From Vespula vulgaris (lineage: Eukaryota; Arthropoda; Insecta; Hymenoptera; Vespidae): 64,000 nt of DNA. Positions 1 to 11,905 of the stretch are shown here, piece after piece; position 1 is the first letter of the stretch, and every line of letters starts with the position of its first letter. Where the stretch lies: contig NC_066588.1 of NCBI RefSeq assembly GCF_905475345.1, positions 3,296,001 to 3,360,000 on the forward strand. The letters run 5' to 3'. A program made the translations under genes and the position numbers. The notes under the pieces were generated by a model. That model was given only the letters and a program-made list of their open reading frames with translations, had not been told where the DNA came from and ran no database searches.

Positions 1-36
1 TTAATCACTATACTACGTACATATGTATATACGTGT

Positions 37-39
<3 letters not shown>

Positions 40-83
<44 letters not shown>
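40..83 (+). repeat. TC microsatellite
   Basis: An uninterrupted CT dinucleotide run of about 22 units. The Ser/Leu open frame over it is a repeat translation. Confidence 0.95.
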
Positions 84-87
<4 letters not shown>

Positions 88-408
88 ATCTTTTTTTACA
101 ATATATCATAGTACAATTTATATGCATATATTTTATAATATATTGTATTACAATTTATTTGTATATTTTAAAAGATAATTTAAATATTATATATATATAT
201 ATTACATTATGTGTATACATATATACAAGCTAAATATTGTAAAATGAAACTATAAATTTAAAAGAGACTTTCTCGACAACTACCTAACGAATAATGTTCG
301 TCATTCAACTACTTGTCAACGTCATTTCTATCAGGAAATCTCGTTTCTTCGGCACAACCAAAACGGAAAAAGATTAATAAAGTATCTTGTGGTTCCGGGC
401 AATCGATT

Positions 409-622
409 TATCGATAACTTGTATTATGCGGGAACTGTTTTATAACTCTCTGTAGATATTTATCGATATCTATCAAGCTTTACAAAGATCTTACAATACT
501 ATCTCGATTCTATTCTATTGTATCATATATACTTACTCATTTATTACTTACTTGTTACATCAAACTATGATTCTATTATTAGTTAAAAAATAATTTTAAT
601 TAGATAGGTATATCTATCGATA
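409..622. promoter_or_regulatory. Cluster of three TATCGATA boxes
   Basis: Perfect octamers lie at 409-416, 461-468 and 615-622. They match the DREF element and contain the CGATA core used by BEAF-type boundary proteins in Drosophila. Three in 214 bases is far denser than in the rest of the window, where I noted only about six others. Confidence 0.4.
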
Positions 623-1156
623 TTTCCTTTTCTATTAAAGAATATAATTATTATTAAAATTTTATTTCGATCGACCATGTCTAATTACTTTCTATAAATA
701 AGAGTCATATTTAATTTTCCTTTCGTGCTTCGTTGAAAGTTAACAAATCGATCGGTATGAGTTACGTATGTATATCTAGATATGATCGAGTCACGCGTAT
801 GCCTGAATGTGCATATGCGTGTAGTTATATACGTACGCATGTGTATACATTCGTGAATTCTTGCGGTCAGAGCGATTAAGATCGTGGAATATTTCAGATT
901 TGTAAACGTTGATCGTCCAGTTTCTTTGTAAAATGTTTCACGATTTAACTGGAAAAACTTACGTTAAGTTGATATTTTCCGAAACTTTCCATATGTTAAT
1001 TTCTTTATCTATCCTTTTTTAGTAAAAGAAAAAAAGAAAATAATCATGCCTATTCGATGTCTATATAATTTCCACGCAGGTATATTTTGTATTCTACAAA
1101 AGGAAAGATCATTAAATGTTTTTATTGAAGTGCATGTATAACTTCCTCGTCTATGT

Positions 1157-1218
1157 GATCATTGAAATCACCGATCAACATGTTTCTTTTTTTTTTTCAT
1201 CGGGTGATTTCAATGATC
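1157..1218. repeat. 16-bp inverted repeat with a 30-base spacer
   Basis: The arm GATCATTGAAATCACC (1157-1172) is the exact reverse complement of 1203-1218. Three more pairs form inside with one bulge, making a stem of about 19 pairs. The size resembles a short precursor hairpin or a MITE remnant. Confidence 0.6.
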
Positions 1219-1668
1219 TCTTTCATTAATTTTATTATCGTTTGAAATTTTTTCTAGCAAGTATATGTTTTATATATTTTATAATCACAAAGTGATTATA
1301 TATTATTTATAATGAATTATCTCTATTGGACTATTAAGTATCGAATCAAAATTAATAATTAACGAGATATGTAATATATGCAGTATGCTATGTAAATAGA
1401 AATAGTAATATGTATTAATTAGTATAGTAAATATAAATATAAAATAAAAAAAATAGTAAGATAATAAATTAATTTTAGAAATTAATATTTTCAATGTTAT
1501 ATTATAACTGATTAAAGTATATAATCAATTATTAAAAAAAAAAAAAAAAAATACAGGATGTTCCATAAGAAAAACTAAAGATCATTCAAGTTCCAGTTTA
1601 ACAGGAAATCCGGCAATTTATTTCGTATTGAAATATTTGATAAATGAAAATACGTATATTTTTTTAAG

Positions 1669-1669
<1 letters not shown>

Positions 1670-1710
<41 letters not shown>
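1670..1710. repeat. AT microsatellite
   Basis: About 20 AT units. Similar AT runs occur at 3045-3079, 6228-6265 and 9452-9493. Confidence 0.95.
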
Positions 1711-1712
<2 letters not shown>

Positions 1713-2414
1713 ATTTTTTCCTATTAATATTCAACTAATTCTTAATTTAAAATAAATCTGTATATATTTATATATTATTTTTATGTAAAAAAGAGTTATA
1801 TGAGAAATTCTAAACCTTCAAAAAATTAATCATTTTCTAAATCCTCCAATTATAATAATGACCACAATTTAGGTCAATTTCTAATTAATTACCAAATCAT
1901 TACACGAGACCATTACATTACATATCTTTAAACGATTTTTTTTCTCTATGATTAAAAAAAAAATAATAACATTTAAGACAATCTAATCGAAGAAAAATAT
2001 TTCACAAATATTCATATACGAATATCTTACAAAACGGATATCTCGAAAAGAAACATATTACGCATATATAGTTTACATCAATGCTCGAGTTCCATAAAAG
2101 AGACGAAGAGATAAGAAAAAAAAGAAAAAGGAAAACAATAACAAAAAAAGAAAAAATAAGAAAAAAGAAAGAAAGAAAAAAAAATAAATGCTGCGAATAG
2201 CAAGTATAATCTTGATAAAGTAAAAGGAAATAATACAACAAATTTCTGGTTAAATTTGTCAATATCAATCTATAAACATAAGCATTTATATGTATATATG
2301 TGTATCTACGTATGTCGTACGTACTCTACGTATGTATGTACATATGTATGTACACATGTATATACATACGTACGTAATAAAACGATGCTTAGTATTCGAA
2401 AATCGAAATCCAAG

Positions 2415-2524
2415 ATGGTGGACACAGTGCGAGCAGAACGGACGACAGTGGTGCAAAGATTACGCAAGTCGGCATTCCGTAGAACGCGACGTATCGCGAG
2501 GACGCGTGTGGAAAGAGTACGCTC
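2415..2524 (+). CDS. Candidate Arg-rich first exon or promoter island
   Basis: An ATG in good context (ccaagATGG) opens 36 codons rich in Arg, ending at a GTGAGT donor in phase 2. The 150-base patch is about half GC in AT-rich surroundings and is open in several frames on both strands. The start also overlaps a YY1/Pho-like AAGATGGTGG motif, so it may be a transcription-start region and not coding. Confidence 0.15.
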
Positions 2525-3043
2525 GTGAGTTACTTCGTTTTCTGGGCCATGGTCGAAACTCAAATTCTCGGTCGGTAAACGCGTTGATCCCACCCGTTAG
2601 TATCTCTTTTGCAAGTGAAAGATATCTTACAAGAGAAAAGAGAGGATACCTAAGAGACTTTCCCCAGACTTTTATACGACTTTTGTCCGACTTCCTATCT
2701 CACAAGAGAGAACACGTGTATCTTTTACTTGCATATATATGTATGTAATGTGTGTATGTGTGTGTGTGTGTACCTGTCTTATCACTCTCTCGTCTTTGAC
2801 GACGTCATTCGAAGATCCAACGCCATTGATTATCTTGTCGACAATAATTTTCATTATTCCTTTGATTATTTCACGATTTATTTGGTTATACCTTCTTTGT
2901 AATTTTTGTCTTCCTACTTATTCTTTCTTCGTTTCCTTTCGTTTGTTTGTTTTTTTTTTGTTTTCTTTTGAAAGTATTGAGTATATAAATATAAATGAAT
3001 TAAAATACTTTTTCGAAATATGATTAAGAATTTGAAAAAGAAA

Positions 3044-3082
<39 letters not shown>

Positions 3083-4170
3083 ATGTAGTAAAAAGAAAGG
3101 AACAAGACAATATAAAACAAAAAAAAAAAGAAAAAGGAACGAAAAGAAATATATATAAATAAATCCATTTTATATATCATATATTACACCTTAATAACAC
3201 ATTTGCATCTTGCAAGGGTCATCGAGATCATTTATTTCCTTTATACTACAAAATTAATTTTAATATTTGTAATATGACAAATATAATATGTATATGCGTA
3301 TTTTAAATATATTTTTTCCCAAGACGTGTTTTACAATTATAATATCCTTCGAATATATTAGTAAATAATAAGACTCTATTAGAATGCAAATAGATGTATA
3401 ATGAAAATAACCACTTTGCGTTTTCATATTTCTAAACTGATCTACAACGTCCAGTTAATGTAATTAACACCGTCAAGATGAGTCAGAGAGCGTGTGTAAT
3501 CATGTTACAACGTTAGATGCGGTTTCTTCCTTACATTTGTCATTTGACCATTCATTTGTTCATTCATTGATAACTATTACAAACGAAATACATATATATA
3601 AATTTTTTTTTAATGTAACATTCAGATAAACATTTCGTTAAATAATGCTAATAATTCGTAAAAAAATTACCATCCCTTTATCTTGTATTCTCTATCTCGC
3701 TATTTTTCTAATGGCACTCTCTCTCTTTCTTTCTCTTTCTTTAAATTGCAAATCTTGGTACCATTCTCATTTCCCATTGAACCTTACATAATCCGATAGA
3801 AAGTGTCGAAGATAATAATTGACCGAGGACGTTCGAGTGAGTCAACCGTCGTTTCGTCGAAATAATGTAGAAATCAAAAGAGAGAAAGAGACGTGATTTA
3901 TATAAAAAAAAAGAAAGAAAGAAAAAAAAAGTAACACCAAAACAAAATATAAACATTTCATTATTTTTCTTTCGATTTTACGAGTGGATGTTTTTATGTC
4001 GTCTGGAAGCAAAAAAAAAAGAAGAAAAAAGTACAAAAAAAGAAAATAAATTCCAAAAGGTAAGCGGTGAGGTATAATACGAACGTAGTGGCCTGAGGTT
4101 CGAAGTTAATCAACGTAATACGTGTAACTTTTAAAAAGATGCTTTTATAGTTTGGATAATATGTCCCTCT

Positions 4171-4200
4171 CGGTCAAACAAAAGCTTATTTGTTTGACCG
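4171..4200. repeat. Perfect 12-bp inverted repeat with 6-base loop
   Basis: The arm CGGTCAAACAAA pairs perfectly with TTTGTTTGACCG around AGCTTA. It could be a hairpin in RNA, a factor site or a trace of a small element. Confidence 0.6.
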
Positions 4201-4435
4201 TATGCGGTATGTAATAATAATAGCTATATTTTATATCCACAAAGGCAATGGCCACGGGCACGTGCGTCAATGATTCTGTTATGCCAAACGGACGGACTCT
4301 CAATTAGAAATACGTGCGATGATTTTAATTAATCGAAATGTGTCTGTTACAAAAAAAAAAAAGAAAAAAGTCTTCCATCTTCTCTCGAACTCCTCTCCAA
4401 CACCTACCCCCGTTTTTTCCCCGTTCATAACAATT

Positions 4436-4496
4436 TGACCTTGAACATACACGGTTTCATCGGATAACGCAACGTTGCTGACCTTAACTGACCTTG
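4436..4496 (-). promoter_or_regulatory. Nuclear-receptor half-site cluster
   Basis: On the minus strand there is a TCAAGGTCA site (4436-4444) and a direct repeat of AGGTCA spaced by four bases (4479-4496). TCAAGGTCA is the monomer site of the FTZ-F1/NR5A and ERR receptors, and DR4 is a dimer site class. A CACGTG E-box lies about 180 bases upstream on the plus strand. No target gene is visible nearby. Confidence 0.35.
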
Positions 4497-6225
4497 CTTT
4501 TTTTTGTTCTCTCTCTTTTTTCTTTCTTCCTTCTTTTTTTTTTATTTTCTTTGCTCGTTTGTTACACTCGTCTATGTATTTATTAATTTCTTTCTTTTCC
4601 CTTTCGTTTCTTTCATTTTAATTTTCAATATCATTCGGTCAATTTAACGATATTTCGTAAACGACCAATTGTTTCATTGTCGTAAATTCTTTTTTTCTTT
4701 TTTCTTTTTTTTTTAATCTTTGTTTCTTTCTTCCTTTAATAAGAAGGACGATTTAGTATCTACATATATATACGTATACTTATACGAAATATTTCTCGTG
4801 TACGTTCTTCGATTACACCATATTTCTTTTATAATTTAAAACGAGTCCTAACCTTGACTCAATTTCCATTGAACGAGTACGATTCTCTTACGTAGTTGAT
4901 TTTAAGTTCGAAGCTTGGGTCATAAGTATGCGTTCGGTGACACCAACCAAAAACCACGACCTTCTATCCGATTTCGTCGTACTGTATATAAATATATACA
5001 TACTCAATGTATTTCAAATGTCCGATAGATTCTTACCTTCATAACGATACATAAATACTTTTAACTGTACATATATGTACATGTATGACCGATTTCTATT
5101 ATTTTATTTTTTACATTTATCTTTTACTTTTATTTTTTACTTTTATTTTTATTATAAATAACGCAATAGGAATGATTTTAGTTAAGAAAAATAATTCTCG
5201 AAAATTTGAAGATGATAAAAATATCAATCGTCGCGTGTACGTGTGTGCGTGTGTTAAATCTTGTGATCTTGCGATTTGTTTAGATTTTTTTATTTTATTC
5301 AATTTTTTCATACGATTAATATTTATCTTGATATTTAAATTGTGTTTTTAATATTTAACAGAATACTTTCATTTCTTTTTTATTTCGTTCATTAATTAAT
5401 TTAATTCTATATAATCATTTCAAATTTGATTATTTATTCGCTATTGTACTTTCTTTATTTTTCTTTAAAAAAAAAAATGATTTTTATTAATGTATACTTA
5501 TGTTAAATTGAATTTGTTTTTTATCTATAATGATTGAATATTTGAATGTTTCATTTTTTTAAATTTGTCTTATGTTGCAAATCATCAGATTTAATTCTTT
5601 TACAAAGATAATAGAATTGTTTAATTTCTCGTTCCTCTTTGTTTCGCTTTTATTTTCTTTCTTCTTTTTCCTTTCAAATAAATTTTTCTTCCACATGTTC
5701 AAATCGTTCCAACTAACAATTGGCTGATTTTCTTTCGCATGTCGATGCCACTTTAGGAATAAAAATTTCTTTAAAGGATAATACGGTCAAGAGAGATCCA
5801 TTCTGGGCAATTTGTGATACGTAATTCTTACACGATTACGTGGCAAAGGGATCGCAATTTCTTTTTTTTTTGGTATGAAACATAAAATAACGAGAACAAT
5901 GATAGCCAATAATATTAAATTACATAAGTGACGGTCTTTTTTTTGTATGTAAGTAAGTACATAAGTAGATACATGCATAGTTGAAAAAAAAAGAAAAAAT
6001 AAATTATATACGATTTTTGATTTCATTTGATTGCAAAACTCACTTTATCACCTATTATTATTATTTTATTATTATTTTATTCAATTGCCATTTACAATCT
6101 GATTTGCATTAAAAAGATCTGCAATGATTTATATATCAATGAATAATCCAGAAAAAAAACTTTTTATTTGATTGCAATGCATATCAAATGATTTATGTTA
6201 TACCAAATATTTCAATTAAATTTTA

Positions 6226-6266
<41 letters not shown>

Positions 6267-6267
<1 letters not shown>

Positions 6268-6497
6268 CATTGGCCAATAAGTACAGTGTCATAATTTTTA
6301 TAAATTTGTATTATAAATGAATAAAACCGAATGGATATATTTTTATTTGAAAATATTTGATATCTTATATCCAAATAGATAACACTATAGAATATTTTTC
6401 TTTTTTCATTGAAACACTACAATATTTAATATTTAAATAAACGATATTAATATTTTTTCGATTGAAAATTTCATGACATTATTTTTTGACCAATTCG
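6267..6497. mobile_element. Mariner-like MITE remnant
   Basis: The left end (gcattggccaataagtaca, continuing tgtcat) and the reverse complement of the right end (cgaattggtcaaaaaataa, continuing tgtcat) match over most of about 35 bases as imperfect terminal inverted repeats. The ttggccaa-type end resembles mariner termini, and the element sits beside TA-rich DNA. The 230-base body has no coding capacity. Confidence 0.45.
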
Positions 6498-6867
6498 TCA
6501 TATACTATGTATTTGATTAAGTTTATTTGATTCGTTGGTAAGGTATGTATATATAATACGATTGTATGTACATGTATAACTCGTAACTCTTGAGGAAGCG
6601 TTCGTTTTCGTTGAAACGTGAAAGCGTGCGAAACTTGAGGCAACAATCGATCCTACGTCTAACTTTAAACTGGTTTGGAATATTCTCTTAATCCTCTAAC
6701 GTCGTATATGTTATTTTTTTATTTCCGATATATTTTGTCTCTCTCTCTCTCGCTCTTTTTCTCCTTTTTTCTTACTTAAAAAAGCTTTTAGGCTTCTAAT
6801 TAGATATCTTACGATTTAGGCTTGTAGTTATGTAATTTGAAAAAGGAACTAGCCTATAAAAAGTCTC

Positions 6868-7175
6868 CGAAGAGATTAATTGGGTTTTAAAATTATTTAG
6901 GAATTTTTAGCCCATCAAGAAACTTTTAATTCTAATAGTCTTATTTTCATAATTATTTAAATTATTCATAGGAAAGATTGTACAATATGGAGTTGATTAT
7001 AAATTTTTTTGATCTTTCTTAGAATCGTAAAATAATTTCCTAATCTTGTTGGTTTACCATCTTTAAAAAAAAAAAAAGAAAAGAAAAAAAGAAAGGGAAA
7101 AAGATTAGTTTAAAAATAATCTCGAACGAAAGAGATTAATTGATTTTTAAAATCACCTACGAACTATATTTATTT
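6868..7175 (+). repeat. Diverged direct repeat
   Basis: A segment of about 40 bases beginning gagattaattg near 6873 recurs with changes near 7131, a spacing of about 260 bases. The DNA between them is A/T-rich with no gene. Confidence 0.4.
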
Positions 7176-7918
7176 TACTTACTACTTGTTAATAAAGACT
7201 TTGCTCGTTAACATAATTGCAACATTTCATTAATCATCTATTCGCAAAGATCAAAAAAGCGGAAAAACATTTAAAAGCGAAGTCTATCACAATGTGAAAC
7301 AAAAAAAAATAAATAAAAGAACTTGTACTTTAATAAATTTTTTTTTTTTTATTACTACTATAAGTGTCGTTCTTTTTTCTTTTTATTTATTCGATTGTTT
7401 TTTTTTTATATGCTTTTATAGATAAATGATGAAATATCAAAATAATGAAACTATTTTTATAGAAAACGAATATATTCGCAAATACTTGAGGTGAGAGAAG
7501 ACATACCGTTGATTTTCTCGACAGGATGATGTTGCAGTTTCCGCGTTAGATAAAAAGCATTAGAAACACTACTACAATAACGACGAAGAATGAATGTGAC
7601 CGTAGGATGTAATCAGTTTTTTTTTTTTTTTTTGATGTTTTACGAGCCAGTATGTTCTTTCTACCGAGACTTATCAAGATTTTTCTTTTTTAATTATTTA
7701 TTTACTTCTTTATTTTATTTATTTAATATTTATTTTATTACTATTCTTACATTCTCTTTTTTCTTCCAAAGAAATCAACAAATGAAATTTAATAATCAAT
7801 TTATAAGCTCATCGTATCGCTAATAAAAACGGCTATTTTCCTTTTATCGAGATATTTATATTTTTCAAAAGAACATAAAAATCGACAAATATAATTTAAG
7901 GAAGAATTTAACGATTTC

Positions 7919-8281
7919 ATGATCGAACATATAAATAAGGACGAAGTTATAGATTACTATAACAAGAACATGTATGAATTAAAGACGTTTCTCTTGGAAA
8001 AAAAGTTGAGAATTTCACGTCGAAAGATCGTAAGTAAATTCTATTGGATTTACCGTTGCGAGAAGATGGAGACGGTATTGGACAATACTTTAGCGTGTAC
8101 ACTTGGCAAACACTTGCATTTTCCTTTGTACCTTCTAGAAAGTGTATTTCTCTCTTGGTCTTTCACATCGTTCGTTCGTAGCCTTACGACCACATCATCA
8201 TCGTCGTCGTCATCGTCATCGTCGTCGTCGTCGTCGTTGTCGTCATCGTCATCGTTGTCGTCGTCGATGATTTCTTTGTGA
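7919..8281 (+). CDS. Doubtful 120-codon ORF ending in a Ser microsatellite
   Basis: The first 37 codons look protein-like (for example NKDEVIDYYNKNMYELK) and end exactly at a GTAAGT sequence, so they could be a first coding exon (7919-8029). Beyond that the frame becomes hydrophobic and then a poly-Ser run from a TCA/TCG repeat. No homologue is recognised. Confidence 0.15.
   Translation: MIEHINKDEVIDYYNKNMYELKTFLLEKKLRISRRKIVSKFYWIYRCEKMETVLDNTLACTLGKHLHFPLYLLESVFLSWSFTSFVRSLTTTSSSSSSSSSSSSSSLSSSSSLSSSMISL
8196..8272 (+). repeat. TCA/TCG trinucleotide array
   Basis: About 25 units mixing tca, tcg and ttg. It reads as poly-Ser on the plus strand and poly-Asp on the minus strand (8050-8298). 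Mixed synonymous units can mean a coding past, but no gene is attached. Confidence 0.9.
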
Positions 8282-8299
8282 AATTCTTTCAAAGCCATT

Positions 8300-9390
8300 T
8301 GTTTAATGCACAGCTAATTAACGCTCCGATGATTTTATCTTACGCTTTAACTACACCGAAGACAATCCCGTAAATAATTTCTTCCTTTATTCATTTTTTT
8401 TTCTTTTCCTTTTTTTCCTTTTCAATTTTTATTTGATATTATAATAGAAGGATGCTTCGTCGTACGTAAAATTACTTATGCATATACATATGTATAAATT
8501 TGTAATTACGTATATATCGTAGAATAAATATACACAATAAAATTTTTAACTTCGATTCAATTCGAATCCAAAAATGAAAGACAATTTTTGATATCAATGA
8601 TATGTACTTATATATGTATATACATATGTATGCATATTACTCATCTTTATACCTTATTGTAAACTCAATAAACTTATAAGCTCGAGAGGTGAAAGCGAGC
8701 CACTGATGCCAATACTACACGGATAACTCTGAAGATTTTAATACGTCTTCTTTATTTAATGCTACGCCAACGAGAGGATCAGACTCTGACCATTTAAAAT
8801 GAAATGAAATTATCTTTATATTAATTTTTACTTAACACGTGCTAATACATCGAACGAATAAATTATCTTACGACATAAAATAACATTCTTTTCTTCCTTC
8901 TTTTTTCTATCTCTCTCTCTCTCTTTTTTCTTTTTTTTTTAATTAATTATATATTCATTATTGAAATATTAAAAAAAAACGTATGAACGTATGTATTATA
9001 AAAAAAAAAAATGTGTAAAATGTTATATTAAAATTAATACGTAATTTACTAATTTTTATATACTAATCAATCATTATACAATATTTTATATAACGTATAA
9101 AAATGATTTGATTATAGCTAATATAATATATAATAATAAATTAATAAATAATTATAGATAATTATTTGAAAAAATTCAGGTTTATCGATGATAAGAATAA
9201 ATTTGGTGATAATAGAATCACAATTGAATTTTCTAAAACGAAGATGTGTAAAATGAAACGAATATAAATAAAATTGCAATCACAGATTGAAATGAATCTC
9301 TTTCATGATACTTGATTAAAATACACATCGATCTTCGTTACGTTCGACTCGGATATTCGGAGTTGAAGATTTGGCCATCATCCGATACTT
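8300..9390. other. AT-rich non-coding DNA
   Basis: Nothing seen apart from short T tracts and CATA/TATA repeats. Confidence 0.6.
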
Positions 9391-9446
9391 TCAAATCTCC
9401 TCCGGCATATCCTGTAGATTAGTTAATTTTACAAAATTTATTCGTT

Positions 9447-9496
<50 letters not shown>

Positions 9497-10320
9497 TCAC
9501 GTGTATAAAAGAGAAATTTTCTTTGCGTCAGTATAATTGATATTTCCAGAATATATTAAAAAAACATAAAAATAATCACGCAAAACAAATTATTTTATTC
9601 ATTTGGCTGATTAGTAATACTAAAATTTTTATCGTACAGAAAAAAAAAGAAACAAAAAACAAATGTCGATACTTCGGTCGAAATTTTCACAAACGAATTT
9701 ATTAAAAAATATTTAACGAAAAAAAAAAAAGAAAAAAGAAGAAAAAGAAAGAAAGAAAGAAAAACTATGACATTCAAATTGTTAATATAATAATGATTAA
9801 ATAATATTATTATCTTTATTTCTTTGTTTTTACGACACGATTATAAATAATTATACGAGAGTTTCTGATCATGAAAACTCTTCACGAAGATTTCTAGAAA
9901 TTCTATGGCGTCTAACGAAACTAGGCTACTTAAGATCATTGGATAAAGATCTACGGTATTGTTTACGGTATCTTTATGACGATCAAGATCTAAAACTTTC
10001 TTCGCGTAACCAACTAACGATAATATATAAAAAGAAAAAGAATCTGATTTAAAAATCGTTAAAGGAACTTACGAAAGACTCTATTTCAGGGATTTCCATT
10101 TCCAAATCGAAATACATGATTTTAAACCCGGTTGTCCTTTCGATTCGTATACACACATACACACGTATATATATATATATATATATCACATGTAAGTATC
10201 CAAATATATAGTGTAGTAAACGATATTACCTCTCACTTACGCGCGTTTATGCAATCGATCGAAACGTGCACACAGGGCATCGATGTTAGTGTCGAAGTAA
10301 TATATATATAAAAGATATAT
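9391..10320 (-). CDS. Candidate 3' exons of an unidentified minus-strand gene
   Basis: Three segments join in phase: 10320-10241, 10136-10073 and 9411-9391 (TGA). The first follows a T-rich acceptor (tttctttgag), starts in phase 0 and ends in phase 2 at GTAAGT. The second starts after aaag with one base completing a codon, and ends in phase 0 at GTAAGT. The third follows ctacag and ends after six codons. The translation is protein-like: a hydrophobic start, then FDTNIDALCARFDRLHKR, then TTGFKIMYFDLEMEIPEI and the acidic end DMPEEI. I do not recognise it. Competing open frames exist in the same DNA (minus 9841-10068, 75 residues, no ATG), and I chose the chain by eye, so chance agreement is possible. 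Confidence 0.3.
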
Positions 10321-11523
10321 CTCAAAGAAAAAAAAAATCGAAGCAAAAAGAACAGGACAAACTTATAAAAAAGAAAGAAAAAAAATTCATTAACATTCAT
10401 AATCATTAAGATTACGTTCGACTACGTTTTTAACGTGGATCAAAGAATTTTTTTTTTCTTTTCATTTCCTTTTTTTTTTTTGAACACTTTTCTAACACTT
10501 CTTCTAACACTTACCTTCCAATCATTGATCCTATTTTTTTCTGCTATCCTTTTCTTATTTCCTTATAATTTTCGGCCGCGACAGTGTCTCCTTTCTTTTT
10601 TCCTTCTCTTTTTCTTTTTTCCTTTTTTTCTCGGATGGTCCACAGTAATAATAAAAATGAATACACCAGAAATCAAAAGGATTTGTAACACGAGAGCGTT
10701 CGAACGTTATAATCCTTGGAGGAATTCTTCATCGATGTTATGTTCGTTATCATCAACGATTTACTCACACGATCAATATACATACATATGTATATCGTTG
10801 TGAGAAAAAAAATAGGAGAAATATTTTTCTATTAAAAAAAATATATATCTCTTCGTTTGATTTTTTTCTTTTCTTCAAGCGGTCACACAAGAAAATACAT
10901 AAGTACACTGTGTGTAAAACGACATTTAAAAAAAAAATTAAAGAGCGCCGTTAGAATATCGTTATCGTTACCGACTATTTAAGAGATTTAACAGAACGAT
11001 TTTATAAAAACCGATTCGTTCTTGTAATATAAACCGGGAGAGAGGAAAAAAGGAAAGTACAGTAGCAAATACGAATATTCGTTTTTACAAATGTGCAATT
11101 AGCGTGTGTTCGTTTGCGTATACAATCAGACAACACCAATATAATCTCTCTTTTTCGATGCCCCACACTTCTAATACCTCTTGCTCTTGCTTAGAAAACT
11201 AATTTTAACTCTCCTATGGAGAGTAGAGTAGTCTTCGAGAATAAAAATCGCGCACGAAGAAACCCGGTGGAATCGCGATTGGGGGTTGATTAAATTTCTT
11301 TTTTAAACGAAGACGGGAATTTCTTTCGATTTTTTTCTCTATTTCAATCCTTGTTATTTTTTTCTTCCTCTTTTCGGAGAACCGATGAACCGATATACAC
11401 AGACAAACAAACAAAAAGAGAGAGAGAGAGAGAGAGAGAGTACGTTACAAGTAGTCGCGATCCGTACCGATGAACGATTCTATGCGAACTAACGAATTAT
11501 TAAAACGCGACGCCGTTCTGCGT

Positions 11524-11905
11524 ACACTTTCTCTCTCTCTGCTTGCTTACTTGCTTACCAGCCTATCTACCTGCCTGCTACCTCTCTGCTTACTTGCCAT
11601 CGATTCTTAGGGTGGGAGATGAAATCCCTCTCCTCACCTTCATTCAGCATCCTTTCGAGATTCTCTCCCTCCCCACCCTCTCACTCACTCTCTCTCTCTC
11701 TCTCCCTCTCTCTCTCTCCCTCTCTCTCTCTCTCTCCCTGTCTCTCCTTCTCATTCCATCTCCCTCTCTGTGTCTACCTCTCTCCCTCTCTCCCTCTCTC
11801 TCTCTATGTGTCTACCTCTCTTTCTTTCCGTGCCTATCTCTCTCTGTGTGTGTGTGTCTATTTCTCTCTCTTTCTCTCTCTTTCTATGTATCTACCTCTC
11901 CCTCT
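11524..11905 (+). repeat. Long CT-rich tract
   Basis: TC dinucleotides interrupted by ctacctg, gtctac and tgtgtg units. It is a strong polypyrimidine/polypurine strand asymmetry. The two long open frames over it are repeat translations. Confidence 0.9.

Larger units (their letters stand above)
84..2240. other. AT-rich non-coding DNA
   Basis: It contains the TATCGATA cluster, the 1157-1218 inverted repeat and an AT run. A stretch at 1552-1640 starts acaggatgttccataag, a type of end common in dispersed insect repeats. No gene is seen. Confidence 0.7.
2750..6230. other. AT-rich non-coding DNA
   Basis: Beyond the half-site cluster and the 4171-4200 inverted repeat I see only homopolymer tracts and AT runs. 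A 19-codon frame at about 4250 overlaps a CACGTG E-box and is not supported as coding. Confidence 0.65.

Noticed and set aside
1552..1640. acaggatgttccataag block as a transposon end
   Set aside because: A partial match recurs near 17113 in reverse, but no paired terminus or coding remnant was found.
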